Shown: positions 14,046-26,802, numbered from the stretch's first letter. The stretch is 64,000 bases of DNA from Bradysia coprophila (GCF_014529535.1 NW_023503374.1:4588001-4652000); one strand, 5' to 3'. A program made the numbers and translations. The notes: a model not told the origin generated them from the sequence alone.

Positions 14046-15106
14046 AGCCCCGTACGAAGACAAATTTCATAAATTCCTATTTAAACAGCTATATACCGCT
14101 ATATTTAACTATATTTCACTATAAATAAACATTTCACAGATAAATATATGCTATTATATAGCTCTATATGCCTGTATATAGCTCAATATAGCTGTAAAAA
14201 GGTATATATAGATGTCCGTATATGGAATCCCTGAAACCCCACACACATAACAAATTATTTCCATGTTAACAGAAACTCTCTAAGTATCATTTTTCCCAAG
14301 ATATTTCTATTTTACTAAAATCCAATATGGCCGCCGGCAGCCATTTTGTTAGGAGACCGGAAATAGTACCGACGCTTTACATTCGTTAATACCTTTCAAA
14401 CAAAAAAAAATTCATGAAATTCGGTCAAAATTTACTCGAGATATTGTCAAAATACACCACGTTCACTGTACTTCCGAGTAGCCAGATAAGAGCTCACTCC
14501 AAGAGAGCTAGCTCACGCTCCGGAGAACATAATTTCATAAAAAATTTTTTCCCTGATTGGTACGGTCAATACCTATCTAATAAACCTAAAACAGACGAAA
14601 TATGTTCAAATGTGGCCGACCTACAAGCAAAAACTGCTTGCCGCCCTGTGCCTGTTCCACACCAAGGGGTCTAACTCACGAGTCGGTCATCCGATTTCCA
14701 TAAACTTTTTTTTTGTCGATCGGTATTGTAAATACCTTTTATTTGACGTATCACTTACAAGTTTAACGTTTAAATGTCCGGAGATATCTTCGAAAAACCG
14801 TAAAGCACTTATTGGGCCACAGCTCGGGAGGGGTCGATCCAAAATCACTCATCTTCGAACTTAGCCTGTCTTTTGACATTACCAAACGGGAAAAAAAAGA
14901 ATTTTCAAAATCGGATGCGTTTTACTCAAGTTATCGTGCAGACAGACGGACAGACGGACAGACAGACGGACAGACGGACATTTTTTTTTCGCGGATTTGG
15001 CATCTCTAGACAACCACAATAGGTTTCCCCTTACTCAGGGAGTCCAATTCGACGTGTTACAAACGTATGCGTAAACCCATAAGACCCCAGTACTTCGTAC
15101 GGGTCT
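14046..15106 (-). mobile_element. AGCCCCGTAC repeat, copy 1
   Basis: About 1.06 kb bounded by AGCCCCGTAC on the left and a slightly diverged complement (GTACGGGTCT) on the right. It carries a (GACG/GACA) purine-rich run at about 14,940-14,985 and shares long stretches with the copies at 30,648 and 55,626, for example the part reading GTATTGTAAATACCTTT. Orientation is given relative to the 30,648 copy. No transposase or reverse transcriptase is visible. The short frames 14,414-15,009 are chance readings of the repeat. Confidence 0.7.
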
Positions 15107-15549
15107 AAACAGCTTTGTTCGGTAATGCGGACTGAAACTTCTGCAAACCATCAAACGTTTTATTTTATTTTATTTTTTTACACATTTCTATGTTGAAATG
15201 CTCCATTACAGTTTCATGTTGTTCATGTAAACTTTGCTGGAAATATTTCATCCAGTAAATGCTACAGATATATCAGAAATCGTATCACGAAACACGAAAC
15301 ATTATGCTAAGCGCCCAAATAGCTAGGGGAAACCACTCTGGGGGGGGGGAATCGTGTAACAACATTTACAAGAATTGCTGTGCATTCTCTGGACATATAT
15401 ACTCAACAATTACTTTCTGTTTGTTTCTAATACACTTTCTCTCCGTATTTACCAGCATTAATTAGCATTTTCCCAAGTCGGTTACTCTTGCATTATATCA
15501 TGATTTCAAGAAACGTTTAGCCCTTTAAGAGTAAATTCGCAAAAAATAT

Positions 15550-15830
15550 TTTTTCACATTACTTGTGACATATAATGTTTTCAAAAAGATTACCTGCAGA
15601 TGGTAATGTTACGAAAAGTTAGCTAACACAGGTAATGTTATAGAAATAAATTATCTGTGACTGGTAACGTGCCCCAAAGCTTCCTGTAAGTAGGCTATCT
15701 GTGAAGCATTACATGTGACAGATAATGTATCCGTCAAATGTTAGCTGTGGCAGGTAATGTACATTATCTGTGGTGGGTAACCTACTTTAGCTGTGACTGG
15801 GTAATGTTTTAGCTTATATCCACAATAAAA
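15550..15830. repeat. Degenerate array of a 'tgtgacaggtaatgt' motif
   Basis: Roughly eight loosely spaced copies of a motif near TACCTGTGACAGGTAATGTT, many with a small internal dyad (acctg...caggt). More copies lie at 16,495-16,605 beyond the SINE-like block, so the array and its outlier probably flank an inserted element. Confidence 0.55.
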
Positions 15831-15854
15831 CTATGAAACGTTACGTACTGAATG

Positions 15855-16020
15855 GATCAGTGACATCGCACTAGACTCATGATCTGAGGGTCCCCGGATC
15901 GAATCCAGCGCGAACAACTTTTTTTTTATTTGCAAATTAACTGTCGAAGGTCCAGGTAGGTCAATCGGTAGAGCATAGGACTCATACCCAAGAGGTCCCG
16001 GGTTCGACTCCCGGTGCAAA
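15855..16020 (+). mobile_element. Two tRNA-like units in tandem (tRNA-derived SINE)
   Basis: Unit one (about 15,855-15,915) and unit two (about 15,947-16,020) each have an anticodon-loop-like ACTCAT and a polymerase III B box: GGATCGAATCC at 15,896-15,906 and GGTTCGACTCC at 16,001-16,011. Unit two also has an A-box-like TAGGTCAATCGGTAGAGC and a perfect T arm (CCGGG-TTCGACT-CCCGG). Neither has a matching acceptor stem, and the anticodon stem of unit two does not pair. These are tRNA-Met-like relics, as in a dimeric SINE, rather than working tRNA genes. Confidence 0.6.
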
Positions 16021-16494
16021 AATGCTTGCCTGGTTTTATTCTAATCACTTGGTGATTAAGCACTCGCTATTAGTTATCTAATGGCTGTACGACCGTAACA
16101 AAGTCGCAAATTTCAAAGAAATCCAATATTCGATTTCTTCGCAACAATCACGCCATATTGACATAATGTCAATGACACAATTCACAATATACAACAGACT
16201 GTAGGATAAGCGCCATCTATGATCGACTAGTCGCTCATTGGGAAAATGCATGAGTCATTAGTGATGGTTGTGGTCTTCGCATACTACACGTGGCTCAGAG
16301 AATTCACAACGTATGGGACGTTTACACGGTCGATTTGTGAGCTATCTGAGTCCGAAGAGATATGATGAAAAATCACAATTCATATGGTCAAGTGACTTGT
16401 GCAATAGCACAACAGGCCCACTAGAGGCTTAGGTGCTGGGCTAACCCCCTTCCCATCTAATCCAATCCAATCCAACTGTCGAAGTTAAGCTTTT
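16021..16494. other. Probable body of the SINE-containing insertion
   Basis: No gene. The stretch ends in a short run of ATCCA units (about 16,459-16,475), a plausible simple-repeat tail for the tRNA-derived element. Confidence 0.35.
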
Positions 16495-16605
16495 ACATTA
16501 CCAGTCACAGCTAATTTTATAAAAGATTACCTGTCACAGATAATGTTATGAAAATACATTACCTGGGGACGTACATTATCTGTGACCGCTGTTTATTTTT
16601 CTGTC
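16495..16605. repeat. Second block of the 'acctgtcacagataatgt' motif
   Basis: Three to four copies of the motif seen at 15,550-15,830, separated from them by the SINE-like insertion. Confidence 0.45.
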
Positions 16606-16619
16606 AGTGAAATTCGCAA

Positions 16620-18969
16620 AATTTCGACTAATTAAATTTCGACCGCGATCCGAAATTACAGAATTATTTCTGTCCAGAAAGTCTCGCATGTCAAAGTCTT
16701 GGTGATAGGGTGGCCTAACTCGAAAATGTCATTTTAAAGCATACTGCTTAAGTGCGAATAATGTTATGTGTGGTATCCACGGAAAGGTGATAGATGAGAG
16801 ATGGAAACAAAGTTGATAATTTTGAGTTTAAGATTTTCACATACATGTTTCAAATGTGTTGTCAGAAGCACCAAGAAGGATTTTCCAAACCAAATGTAAC
16901 AGTATTCGGTAGTATTAATGATGCTGGTAAGATTTGTTAGTGCTGTGAGGAAATGTAAATTTTTTCACTTTATAAATGCTTCTGTATCCGTTCAGTCGGT
17001 TAAATGGAATGTTTATAATTTGAAAATAATGGAACTATTAAATGGGTCCACACATGTCTATCAATATCATCCCAATCCATTCTTCATAAGATATAGAACG
17101 AAAACGCTTTTCAAGATACCTGCGCTCGCCTGCGCTGTGTCCCTATTTTCAAATATGGGAGATGGATCTGAAATAGCGAATGGTTTTTGCCACTGTTTCG
17201 ATCTGTGAGAAGTATGAAGTACGTCTTTCGATGTTTTGCATTAAATGCTGCTCAACAATACCACTTTCACATCAGGCCATGGCGACAGTGGCAAGGAAAT
17301 GACAAACATCTGGGAAGTAAGTCATACATTTGTACATGTACATCTTCAGCGAATCATAAACGAAATGTTTGTACATTTTCGTATGAAAATAAACTTCCAA
17401 ACCATTTCATCACCAAACATGTTATCACATGCGGGAATGTGGTGGGCCACCACTAAATCTGGGTTTTAACGAACATAATACAAGTACATAGTACAAGTGT
17501 AGGCAGAACAAGTGTCTGGAAAATGATGTCACTTTAGTACGAAAAATGACGTAATTTTCCAGGTAGATCTATCTTCCATGATTGAAAACAGGGACCCTGA
17601 TATATTTTCACACGTTGCTACATGAAAGACTTCATGGACAAAAGTCATTCTGTAGCTCATGTGAGTCCAATATATCCTTACCAACAATGGATAGAATATT
17701 GAAATCGTTTCACTGTTGAGTTTCATTTTCAAAGAATTGGTCAAAGTGTTCGAAGAGCGAATTTGCTCTTAAGATATGCACAAGTTGTAATGTTGGATTA
17801 ACATTCAAATTTCTTGTTGTAGTTTAGTTATTTACATTCATAATGCATCTACAGAAACAAGCACTGTTACTGACATGAACACATAATAATTGCTAAATTC
17901 GAACCACTTCGAGATAATATCTAACTCAATTAATGTCAGGTTACCACCGTTCCAGACGCTTTGATCTTTCTTAAAATTTCAAAATTCGCACATAAAATGT
18001 GAAATAGAATATCTCAGCTCAACTGTCTGGATGAAAAAACTTTTTAATTAGAAGAACGTGGCCCAGAGGATGCGAAATCAAATCTTATATAATCTTTACG
18101 ATCCAATTTCATTTCGTGTCTCGACCAAATTTTCATTTCGTAAAACTTTCAAAGTGCCTGTCCTCCTATTTCATAATAATGAGAAAAGAAAATTGACCCG
18201 TCAGTTCAAGCAACAAAGAAACAGAATCTCAACTCAAAAGAATAAAATCCAAACCTCTAGATTCGTAAAATCAATGAATGACGTAAATCTTTCCCATCTG
18301 GTGCCTATACATAATTGCAATCGAATATCTTCGAACAAAAATATCTTACCTTCATTGCACTTGTACCATGTCGAGTATAGTATTACAAAGCAGAGCCCAG
18401 CACAATGTGATGTGTTCTTCACTACATTTTTCATTCCAAAATCCGTATCTCCTACACAATGCATGTTGGCTGGCATTACATTACACCACAAATATCCTGT
18501 TCCTGTTGCGATGTAGAACATAAACAATATCGTTTCACTAGCTACCTTTCCCGGTAGCTTAATTAAATTGTCACACATACAGTCTCATTCTCATTAAGAA
18601 AATGTAATTACATCAGTCAATATTATGCACTGCTAGACAGAGACATCATGTAGACTATTCGTTGAAAGTTTTTCGCTTTATACTTTAACGTAGAACTCTT
18701 CATTGTGCGCTTCAGCAAGGCTAATAATTATTAAACTGTTGAATAGCTTTTGAAACGTCTCAAACAGAGGGCGATGTCTTGAAGTTTTAATTAAAATTTT
18801 TTTTAGATTGAAACTGCAATTCAACGAGATAAGCAGCTAACGAAATTCTTCTTTTGTCTCTATTTTCAGATGTTGATTAAAGAATCTTGATTTTTTGGTT
18901 CGATTACCTTCCTACTATTTTCAAGACTGATTAGAATCCACCAACAACTCAACACTGTAGATCATCAAT
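16620..18969. other. Intergenic, upstream of the coiled-coil gene
   Basis: No secure gene. The right end should hold the promoter and 5' UTR of the gene starting at 18,970. A splice-acceptor-like TATTTTCAG at about 18,861-18,869 suggests a 5' UTR exon. Frames on both strands at 18,058-18,578 are open but match nothing I know. Confidence 0.4.
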
Positions 18970-19973
18970 ATGTGCAATATGACCTTGACCGAGGTAACAT
19001 TTTTTGTGAAACTTTTTTCTACGCAATCTTGACTGACACTAATTGTTATTCATTTTCCTACATTCAGCAAGAGCCTTCAGACCTTCCAACGGCTAAGCTC
19101 ATCATAAATGAACTTCGGCGTAAATATCGCCTTCAAACCGAACAAATCATGACTTGGAAGAAAGCGTTCAACATCAAAGAGCAGCAACACTACAAAGAGT
19201 CCCGGCGTCAAACTGAAGAGTTGAACTCGCTGACCAGCCAATTGATTCTGCTGGAATCGCGACTGAAACGAAAACAGAAACAAATAGCTAATATGCTGTA
19301 CCAACGTGAACTGACAATAATGCGTCAACAGAAGTTTATTGAGGCATTATCGAATCGACTTGTTGATCATGGTATCGATACAGTGGAACCGGTCTATGAT
19401 TTCGACAGTTTTAATGATTCGGATTCAGCGGTTGTTCTGGAGGACATTGATTCTGACTGCAATAGTTCGTACATAATGCGTCGTCGAAGTGGGAGCGGCG
19501 GTGAAGTGACAATCGTACGGTCGATTTCGGACGCAATCGAAACGAATTTGAAATATTCATCGACTAGAAGGTCCAATTGCTATTTGCGCAGGCCTGACAT
19601 ACTCGAGACGGTGTACAGTGTGGAAGAGGATCCCGAACCGGACATAGCAGAGAAGCGTGACAAATTCAAAAATCGCTCCGAGCGAATCGTATGCGAAGAT
19701 GGCGACAAATCGGCATCGGAACCGGTCAATGAGGATAGCGGTGACCAGGATAAAGTGTCACCGAATCGTAGTGCTAAGCAAACACAAGTGACAAATTACA
19801 ATCGAGTTATGTCCAATCATCGATCGGTAACGAAACCGAAAGACGTCAAATACAAGCGGATTAACAAGGCGAAATCGAAAAGTTTGGAAGAATTGCGGGG
19901 GCGATTAAAGGTGTGGGTGGAAAAGGGAAATGTTCCTGCGGAGTGTCCGAGACGCATTCAAAACACCACATGA
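18970..19973 (+). CDS. Coiled-coil protein of unknown function, two exons
   Basis: The exons are 18,970-18,993 and 19,068-19,973. The 74-base intron starts GTAACA and ends CCTACATTCAG, and the join is in phase. The product is 309 residues. After the short start MCNMTLTE, residues about 20-120 are charged and heptad-like (ELRRKYRLQTEQIMTWKKAF, then LTSQLILLESRLKRKQKQI), predicting a coiled coil. The rest is acidic and Ser/Arg-rich, presumably disordered, with a conserved-looking patch LRRPDILETVYSVEED and a basic tail (KSKSLEELRGRLKVWVEKG). The block LESRLKRKQKQIANMLY resembles FETKLRNDQKIILNQLY in the gene at 39.4-44.1 kb, so the two may be paralogues. I do not recognise the family; a cytoskeletal or adaptor role is inference. 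Confidence 0.75.
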
Positions 19974-20011
19974 CAAATAGAGAAGCCCTTACAACGGGGT
20001 AGCATTTAAAC

Positions 20012-20033
20012 AGAGAGAGAGAGAGAGAGAGAG
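20012..20033. repeat. (AG)n microsatellite in the 3' UTR
   Basis: About eleven AG units, 40 bases past the stop of the coiled-coil gene. Confidence 0.9.
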
Positions 20034-20354
20034 TCCATTCTAAATGGTAACAGAAATTTTTATTTATTATTTTAGTCACTTTGATCGAGTGCATGTTGAT
20101 TATAAGTTTACTGATGATTACATTAATGTATTTAATATAAATATTTAAAAAAAAAATGGTACCGGCCTATTTGTACCTTACGTAAAGAGAGAAAAAAAAG
20201 CTAAACTGTGTTAATCTGGCATGCAAGCCAAAACTGTTACCTTACTGTTTTTGTATAAACATTAACTGTATTCTACATAAATTTTAATATTAAAAAAATG
20301 AATTTGAGCTTAAGAAAAGAAGAAAAACAAAAATTCTGAGCCCTTCATTGATGT

Positions 20355-21513
20355 GAGGGATTCTTTTGAAAAACAGCCGACCGAAATTGGACGTATTTTC
20401 CAGTGGAATTTTTTTTATGTGCCCAGAAAGATATTCGACCCTAGAAGCCAAAACCACTTTCAAAAAAATTCTTCGAATTTGAAGATTGCGTAGGTAGTGT
20501 GAGGTAATCTAAAACCGAAAGCATGCACTTTTCTTGCAGTTTCTCGAGGCACACGAAATGTACATGGTCGTGTGGGGTGACATTATAACGGTAATTTAAT
20601 TCTGTACTTTTTGATTTAATTCAAGACCAAATCGGGCCAATAAAACACTTTTCTTTAAATTGTGCTTCAACTTCAAAGAAAAGTGTTTTATTGGCCCGAT
20701 TTGGTCTTGAATTAAATCGAAAAGTACCGAATTTTGTAATTGTGCTTTGTTTTCGCGCCCCTTTGTTTGTTTATATTCGAATTCCTACAGTGAACGACAT
20801 CTCAAATGTCTCACTGTCAAATTTTTCTGAGAATTTTATTGTGTCATTGCAAATTCACAATGACATTCTCTGAAAAAAATGACAGTGATACATTTGAGAT
20901 GTCGTTCACTGTAGTTTTTGCGAATATAACAAAATGAAAGAAAAACCAAAAGGTAATTACATGTAATTTTGTGGCAAATAGGGCTTATGGGATGGGGGTT
21001 AGGAAGCATCTACGATGAAATGTTTATTTGCTCATATTTCATCGTAGATGCTTCCAAATCCCCATAAGACCCTAATTGCCCCAAAAGTACATGCAATTAC
21101 CCTTCTAATGACACCCCACACGACCATGTACGTTTTTTTGTACCTCAAGAAGAGGTAAGAAAAGTGTTCGTTTTCATTCTTTTTTCGGCTGAAAACTTCA
21201 ACTGCACATATCTCAGTGTGGCTGATTTTTAAACCCAATAACACTTTATTTGCCCCGGAAGTACATGCAATTACCATTCCAATGATACCTCAAATGACCC
21301 TGTGCGGCTCGTACAACTGGAGATATTTCTGTAAGAAAATTGCATGTTTTCGATTTTTTAATAACACGCTAGCGGCTAGCCACACAAGCTTCGAAGAATT
21401 TTTTTGAAAGTGGCTTTGGCTTCTAGGATCGAATACCTTTTTGGGCCCGTATAAAAAATTACACTTGGAAATGCGTCCGATTTATGTCGGCTGTTTTACA
21501 AAAGAATCCCCTC
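20355..21513. mobile_element. Multi-hairpin foldback element, full copy
   Basis: The outer inverted ends are GAGGGATTCTTTTGAAAAAC on the left and its diverged complement on the right (ACAAAAGAATCCCCTC), about 1.16 kb apart. Inside are three separate near-perfect palindromes: about 20,590-20,739, 20,771-20,930 and 20,950-21,105. Relatives sit at 49,346-49,890 and 63,588-64,000. There is no coding sequence. Frames at 20,691-20,873 and 21,032-21,407 are hairpin arms. Confidence 0.75.
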
Positions 21514-22345
21514 TGTGAAGAAATGTAAAATCTTGAAAAACTATTAAAAGAAGGACAAAATGGGAGATGATTCTACTTGTAAGTACCTAATTAGTGATGA
21601 ATAAATAATTAATATATTTTGTGACTTAATGGTTAGTGTTGACATAACTATACATAAAACGCTCTGGAATTGTACGTGAAATTTGTTGTTAGACAAATTC
21701 AAGGTGATGTTCACACTGAAAACGAAAAATTATCCACCACAGCCCCGACGTATCTAGGGACATTTGCCATTTGTTCATATATTTTAATGCTTTTACGCGA
21801 GTCATTTGTGATGCTCTGAGCTGGTTAAACTCACAAATAACTTGTGACTGTCATTGGACTGACTGTGTGGTGTATTTTTTTTCGTTTAAGGATTTGTAGG
21901 AAATGGTAACTAGTGCCGGACAACAACCGGTGGTAAAATAAAAATTCAAACGGAATCGAAATTTCCGAATGAGTTTTCAGAAAGATTTTACAAAAGATTG
22001 GTGCAATCGCAATTCGATCCATCATCGGTGATCTTAATAGTCTATGGACACATTTTTAGAAAAAAAATGACATTGAGCTTTTTTCAGACTAATATAGTCC
22101 ATAAGAAGGTAAAAGAAACTTATCAGGATGAGTTAGTTGGTGATAGCAATAGTAGATTATGCACTTCCGTCTAAAAAATGTTCATTTTGACCGTTTGGAA
22201 GCTATGTTTCCAGTCGAAGGCATACATAATCCAAATTTGCAAATCGTCGAAATAAACATTTTAGACAGAAATATATAGCCACCCACATTTGCCCTGGAAG
22301 GATAACATCGTCATAAATGAGATCAATATTAGCAACAACCAAACA
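21514..22345. other. Intergenic, no gene seen
   Basis: AT-rich DNA with no convincing exon or repeat boundary. Confidence 0.4.
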
Positions 22346-22596
22346 GGGCCCATTTTAAGGAATTTAATTTCCAAAAAATTTACAAATTTCACAAAAATTC
22401 TTAAAATTTCCAAATTTCGTTTTCTGTTAGATCTCATTCCGAAGTAAATCAGTTAAGCTCAAAGACATGAAAAACAACTAAAAAGGCAGTAAAAACAACA
22501 TTTACGGTGCAATCTGTTGTGTTTTTAGATGAAATGACGAAAAGTGATGGAAAAATTTGAGAATTTTTGGAAATTTAATTTCCTTAAAATAGGCCC
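22346..22596. mobile_element. Short inverted-repeat element (MITE-like)
   Basis: GGGCCCATTTTAAGGAA at the left returns as its near complement, TTCCTTAAAATAGGCCC, at the right. The element is about 250 bp and non-coding. Confidence 0.55.
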
Positions 22597-23207
22597 AATA
22601 GCTACGTATAGCTATGTATCGAAAAAGTCTCAGTCTGAGCCCTGAGGGGAGAATTCAAGGCAGAGTTTTTGATTGGCTATCGACAATTTGGTTAAAGTGT
22701 TCGTAAATTCATTCTTTCAAATGTACTGAAAAGCTAGGAGTACCAGTAAAGGGCTCTTAAAAGGTACTGAATTTTGGCGATATATTTACCCACCGTTATA
22801 CCATCTTCATTGTTGTCCGCATCTTATGATATTTTTTTTCGACGAGTTTCTAAGACTTGTATTGTGTAGAGCGACGAATTTCGTTTCATAGTAAAACAAA
22901 CGTGATATTTGTAATGAACTCAATATTTTCAATTTTTTTTATTGTTACGAGACTTTATTTGTGGAAGACACTTTTGCTGAATTACCGGAGATTTTGATTC
23001 GGAATTTTACATCTACAGGAGTAGAGTCCATTTTTGAGAATTAAATCCTATTAAATTTCTAAATCTTTTTGAAAAATTTCTAAAAATTTAAAATAAAAAT
23101 TCCTTAAATGTTAGAATTGTAGGAATTTCGAGAGTTGTAAGAACTTCTAAGGATATAATTCCTATATATTCTCAAAGTTCTTACAAATTTTATTAAGAGC
23201 AATGGAC
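22597..23207. other. Intergenic, no gene seen
   Basis: AT-rich, with a TTAAAAATT-type low-complexity stretch around 23,040-23,110. Confidence 0.4.
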
Positions 23208-23435
23208 CCTTTGCAAATTTGTAGCCTACATTTAGGCGGAAAATGTTCGCTTTTTGATGATTTCTCTGAACCAAAATATTTTCTTGAAAGAGTAAAACCA
23301 AATTTTCCTTTTAAAATTAACACGTTTTTTGTGCGGAAATGGTTTTACTATTTCAAGAAAAGATTTTGGTTCAGAAAAAACATCAAAAAACGAAAAAAAA
23401 TTCCACCTAAATGTAGGCTTCAAATTTGCAAATTT
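23208..23435. mobile_element. Foldback element, 228 bp
   Basis: The two arms read TTTGCAAATTTGTAGCCTAC...TTTAGG on the left and the complement CCTAAATGTAGGCTTCAAAT on the right. The inner arms also pair (CTGAACCAAAATATTTTCTT with AAGAAAAGATTTTGGTTCAG). GTAGCCTACATTT also occurs inside the TTAA-flanked elements at 53.9 and 56.7 kb. Overlapping frames on both strands are arm artefacts. Confidence 0.65.
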
Positions 23436-24572
23436 GTTCTCAAAATTCTCAAATATTCATAAAATTCTTAATTAATTCCTAAAATCCCCGAAATTCATTC
23501 ATCTTCATTCATTAATTCTTTAAAAAAATCTTTAAAAAATCTTGAAATTCTTAAAAATATCTTTTTTTTATCTAAGACATGGAAACTCAAACATCCAGAA
23601 TGACTTGTAGACTTGCAAGACACTCCGCCTAAATTAGCCACGAGTTTCTTTTGTTGACTTCTCTCGCCATCAGTCAGTCGTTGTTTAGAAATGGTTATCA
23701 TTTCTCGCAACACCCACACCGAACAAACAATTATAAATAAATATTTAACAATACGAATAATGTAACGCAAATAACTCTATTTATTGATACAATTTTATTG
23801 TCCTAAAATGTAAAACTTTCCAATTGTCCCGACATATCACTTGAACTTTTCAAATTATAATTAATAACAAAAGAAAATCGTTTTCGAAAGAAAAATACTG
23901 AATTTATATAAATACTTAATCCAAAATCATTTCGAGATGCTTGTTATTTATTCAATTTATTATATTGACAATCAATTTAAGTGCACAGACCATTTGGAAG
24001 AGACGAACAAAAAGAAAAAAAATTGAAATAAGACAATTAATTCGCCAAAGTGTAATCATTTTATTGTGTTTATGTGCACGCCAAATATTTATATTAAAAT
24101 AAAAACAAAAACAAAAAAAACTTACAGCTGCTAGCTAACTATTATTATACAAATGTAATATATACAATTTAAACATTTAAATTTAAAATAAATGGAATGC
24201 CAACGTGTAAATTTTTGAGTTTCATTCTGATCCTAAATTAGTTTCGTTTTGATGCACAACATCGTCGGGGTATTAAGCAAAGATGGAATGAATGAAGCAT
24301 GAAGCCATAAAATGCATTCAACAAAATTCGTAAAATATAAATTACTTCCATTCATAGAGTTTACATTCTATGCTTCAATTTATTGAAACAAAATTCAACT
24401 AACTTCCATTAGGATTAAGAAATAATTCCATACCAGTACCGAGCGCTTGGTATGATTACCTTTATTGGAGTTAATGGGTTACTTACGACGTATTTACTTG
24501 GCGTTTATTATAAAATCGATTTTGTATGGAAGTTGGAATTTATAAATTGTGTAAGTTAGGAGTTCTATATGG
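23436..24572. other. Intergenic, AT-rich
   Basis: No gene, RNA or clear repeat. A run of short TTCTTAAAATT-like units extends from the preceding element to about 23,570. Confidence 0.4.
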
Positions 24573-25135
24573 GTGGACGAGGAATATTATTATTATATTT
24601 TGCTGATAGGTCCGTTTCATTCTTTAAGAGTTTATAATCGAGAACTAAGAATGTTTATGCTCTTAAGCAAAATGAACAATAGTCTGAAACGTAAAGTGTT
24701 CGATACGTGTGTCCTTCCTGTCCTCACATATGGTGCAGAAACGTTAACGTTAACAAAAGCTTCCGAAAATAAACTAAGAATGGCACAAAGAGCCATGGAA
24801 CGGAGTTACGCTCAGAGATAGAATGACAAATCAATGGATTTGATAACAAACAAAAGTAGTTGATGTCATAGAAAGAATATCATGTTTAAAGTGGAGCTGG
24901 GCGGGACATATTGCAAGAAGGATGGACGAACATTGGACCAAAAAGATCATGAACTGGAGACCACCTAAAACAAGACCTAGAGGTAGACTACCAGAGAGAT
25001 GGAATAATGGTATAAAGAGAATTGCAGGCGTAAATTGGCAACAAGTGGCAACGGATCGTTTGAAATGGAAGAGAATTGGGGAGGCCTACGTCTAGCAGTG
25101 GATAGAAACAGGCTGAAAAAGAAGAAGAAGAAGAA
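24573..25135 (+). pseudogene. Dead 3' end of a non-LTR retrotransposon (LINE)
   Basis: The frame contains SLKRKVFDTCVLPVLTYGAE followed by TLTLTKASENKLRMAQRAME, the C-terminal part of a LINE reverse transcriptase. Relative to the copy at 54,970-55,430, about eleven bases are lost after the RAMER block, which shifts the frame. A TGA follows, and then recognisable remains (WAGHIARRMDE, NWRPP). It ends in an (AAG)n run at about 25,114-25,135, the simple-repeat tail typical of the RTE group. It is a 5'-truncated, inactive insertion. Confidence 0.85.
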
Positions 25136-26802
25136 GACTGAAACATCGAGAGCAACCGTTTTTCGTGATTCTTTTTGTGTGTGTTAGAAACAGATGGGAG
25201 TAAAAGAAAGAGTACTGGCACTGGCCTAAAGAAAAAAAATATATCGAAAATACGTAAACTATCCCCATTTGTTAGACCGTCCATGAATTTTATCGTGTTT
25301 AGTATCAATCGAAAGGTAATATCAATAGCTTTCAAACGAGCCACATGTTGCTATGCTTCGACTGCTCTTTATGGCCGTCCAAAGCCAGTGAACGGTATCG
25401 GACTTCTTTGTACTCTATAATTCTCCCATCTATTCCTTACACAACAAAAAAAAGAATTACGAAAAACGTCTTTACGTCATTTTTTCGGATTTTTAAAACA
25501 CTGTGCTACACACAGATTCGTTTTCGGACATTATTACCACGTAGGTCAAAAATATATCTTTTTGGTCCTAGTGACATCATATACTATTTTAGGCACACGA
25601 TGTGCATTGTCGAACTTGAGTGACACTCTACATATCTAATCTAGTTAATTGTTTAGTGACAAAATTGGAACTTGCATTTTCTAGGGTGACTTTTAACTCT
25701 CTTCTACTCGCTGAAACAACACCTTAAAAATGCAATTTCCAACTTTTTCACTCTGTGAACAAATAACTGGATGTGTAGAGTGTCACTCAGGTTTGACAAT
25801 GCCACGATATGCATTTTGACAATAGAACCAAAAATGAGACGTTTTTGGTCGGAGCTATATAAACTATTTTGTATTCAAGAGTACTAAAAAGTCGCATTCT
25901 GAACAAGAATTGACAAAACTGGGATGAAAAGTGGGAAAAAGTGTTTTCGTTTTCATTTTTTATCAGATGAGATAATTTGACGCCTCTGGTTGGCATGAAT
26001 ATAAAAGCATTTTACCAAGTTGCATTGAAAGTTTTTCTTAAATAAAGTTTTACTTTCTAAAATATTTATCTTTCGTGTTAAATTGGTTGTACGGCGACGA
26101 CAATACTGCGTCTCAGCTATATTAATAGAACACGACCCATTTATTTACTTACATCGCAAATAGCATAATACATTCAACATGCATCATACTCATCCAATAT
26201 CCATCAGGTCCTCAAAACTACCATCATGACTATTATTACTCATACATATTTTTACGAAAATATTACCAGGAATTCATAAACGTAAACGTAAATCGAATCA
26301 TTCGAATTGTATACAATTTACAATGTCCTCAAAACTACCTCTTCATATAATGCCATCAGGTCCTCAAAATCATCGTTCCATGTGATGAAAATATACAGAG
26401 ATTTTGACTCATTTTTATGTGCTCCTGTTCAGAAATTCGTACATGTATGAAAGCCAGCGTAGAAATGGTTGTTTTGAGGACCCGTTGTTGTTTCTATTTT
26501 ATAGATGAAACGATGGTTTTGAAGACTTGGATGTATATACAAATTTGACGCTGTGGTTGTTTTCATGTTAGTGTACCGTCATCATCGATTAAAACATTTA
26601 GTGATAACGTCCAAATTGTTTAATAATTTGAATGGAGAAATGTCATTTGGGCAACCCTTCCCAAAATGTTGCAAATCTTTCTGATAGAAGGTTGCCTCAA
26701 CGTTAACTGTTTTGTAACTTTTCGGACGTTATCTTCCACTTCCACGATTTAATAGTAAAATCGAACTAAATATTGTGAGTGATGTAAACTTAAACAACTT
26801 AA
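25136..26802. other. Intergenic, diverged repeats
   Basis: Arms at about 25,540-25,630 and 25,755-25,865 are inverted copies (GAGTGACACTCTACAT against ATGTGTAGAGTGTCACTC). A stretch around 25,150-25,270 (cgaaaatacg, tggcactggc) recurs at about 32,540-32,630. At 26.2-26.5 kb the phrase CAGGTCCTCAAAACTACC recurs directly and inverted. No gene. Confidence 0.45.

Noticed and set aside
15947..16020. Functional tRNA gene (anticodon CAT)
   Set aside because: B box and T arm are good, but the acceptor and anticodon stems do not pair and a second decayed unit precedes it, so it is SINE-like.
18058..18578. Open frames of 152 codons (plus) and 114 codons (minus)
   Set aside because: They overlap each other, match no family I know, and show no splice or start context. 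The minus frame has several cysteines but no signal peptide.
23202..23462. Lys/Phe-rich open frames on both strands
   Set aside because: They are arms of the 23,208-23,435 foldback element; the proteins are mirror-like low complexity.
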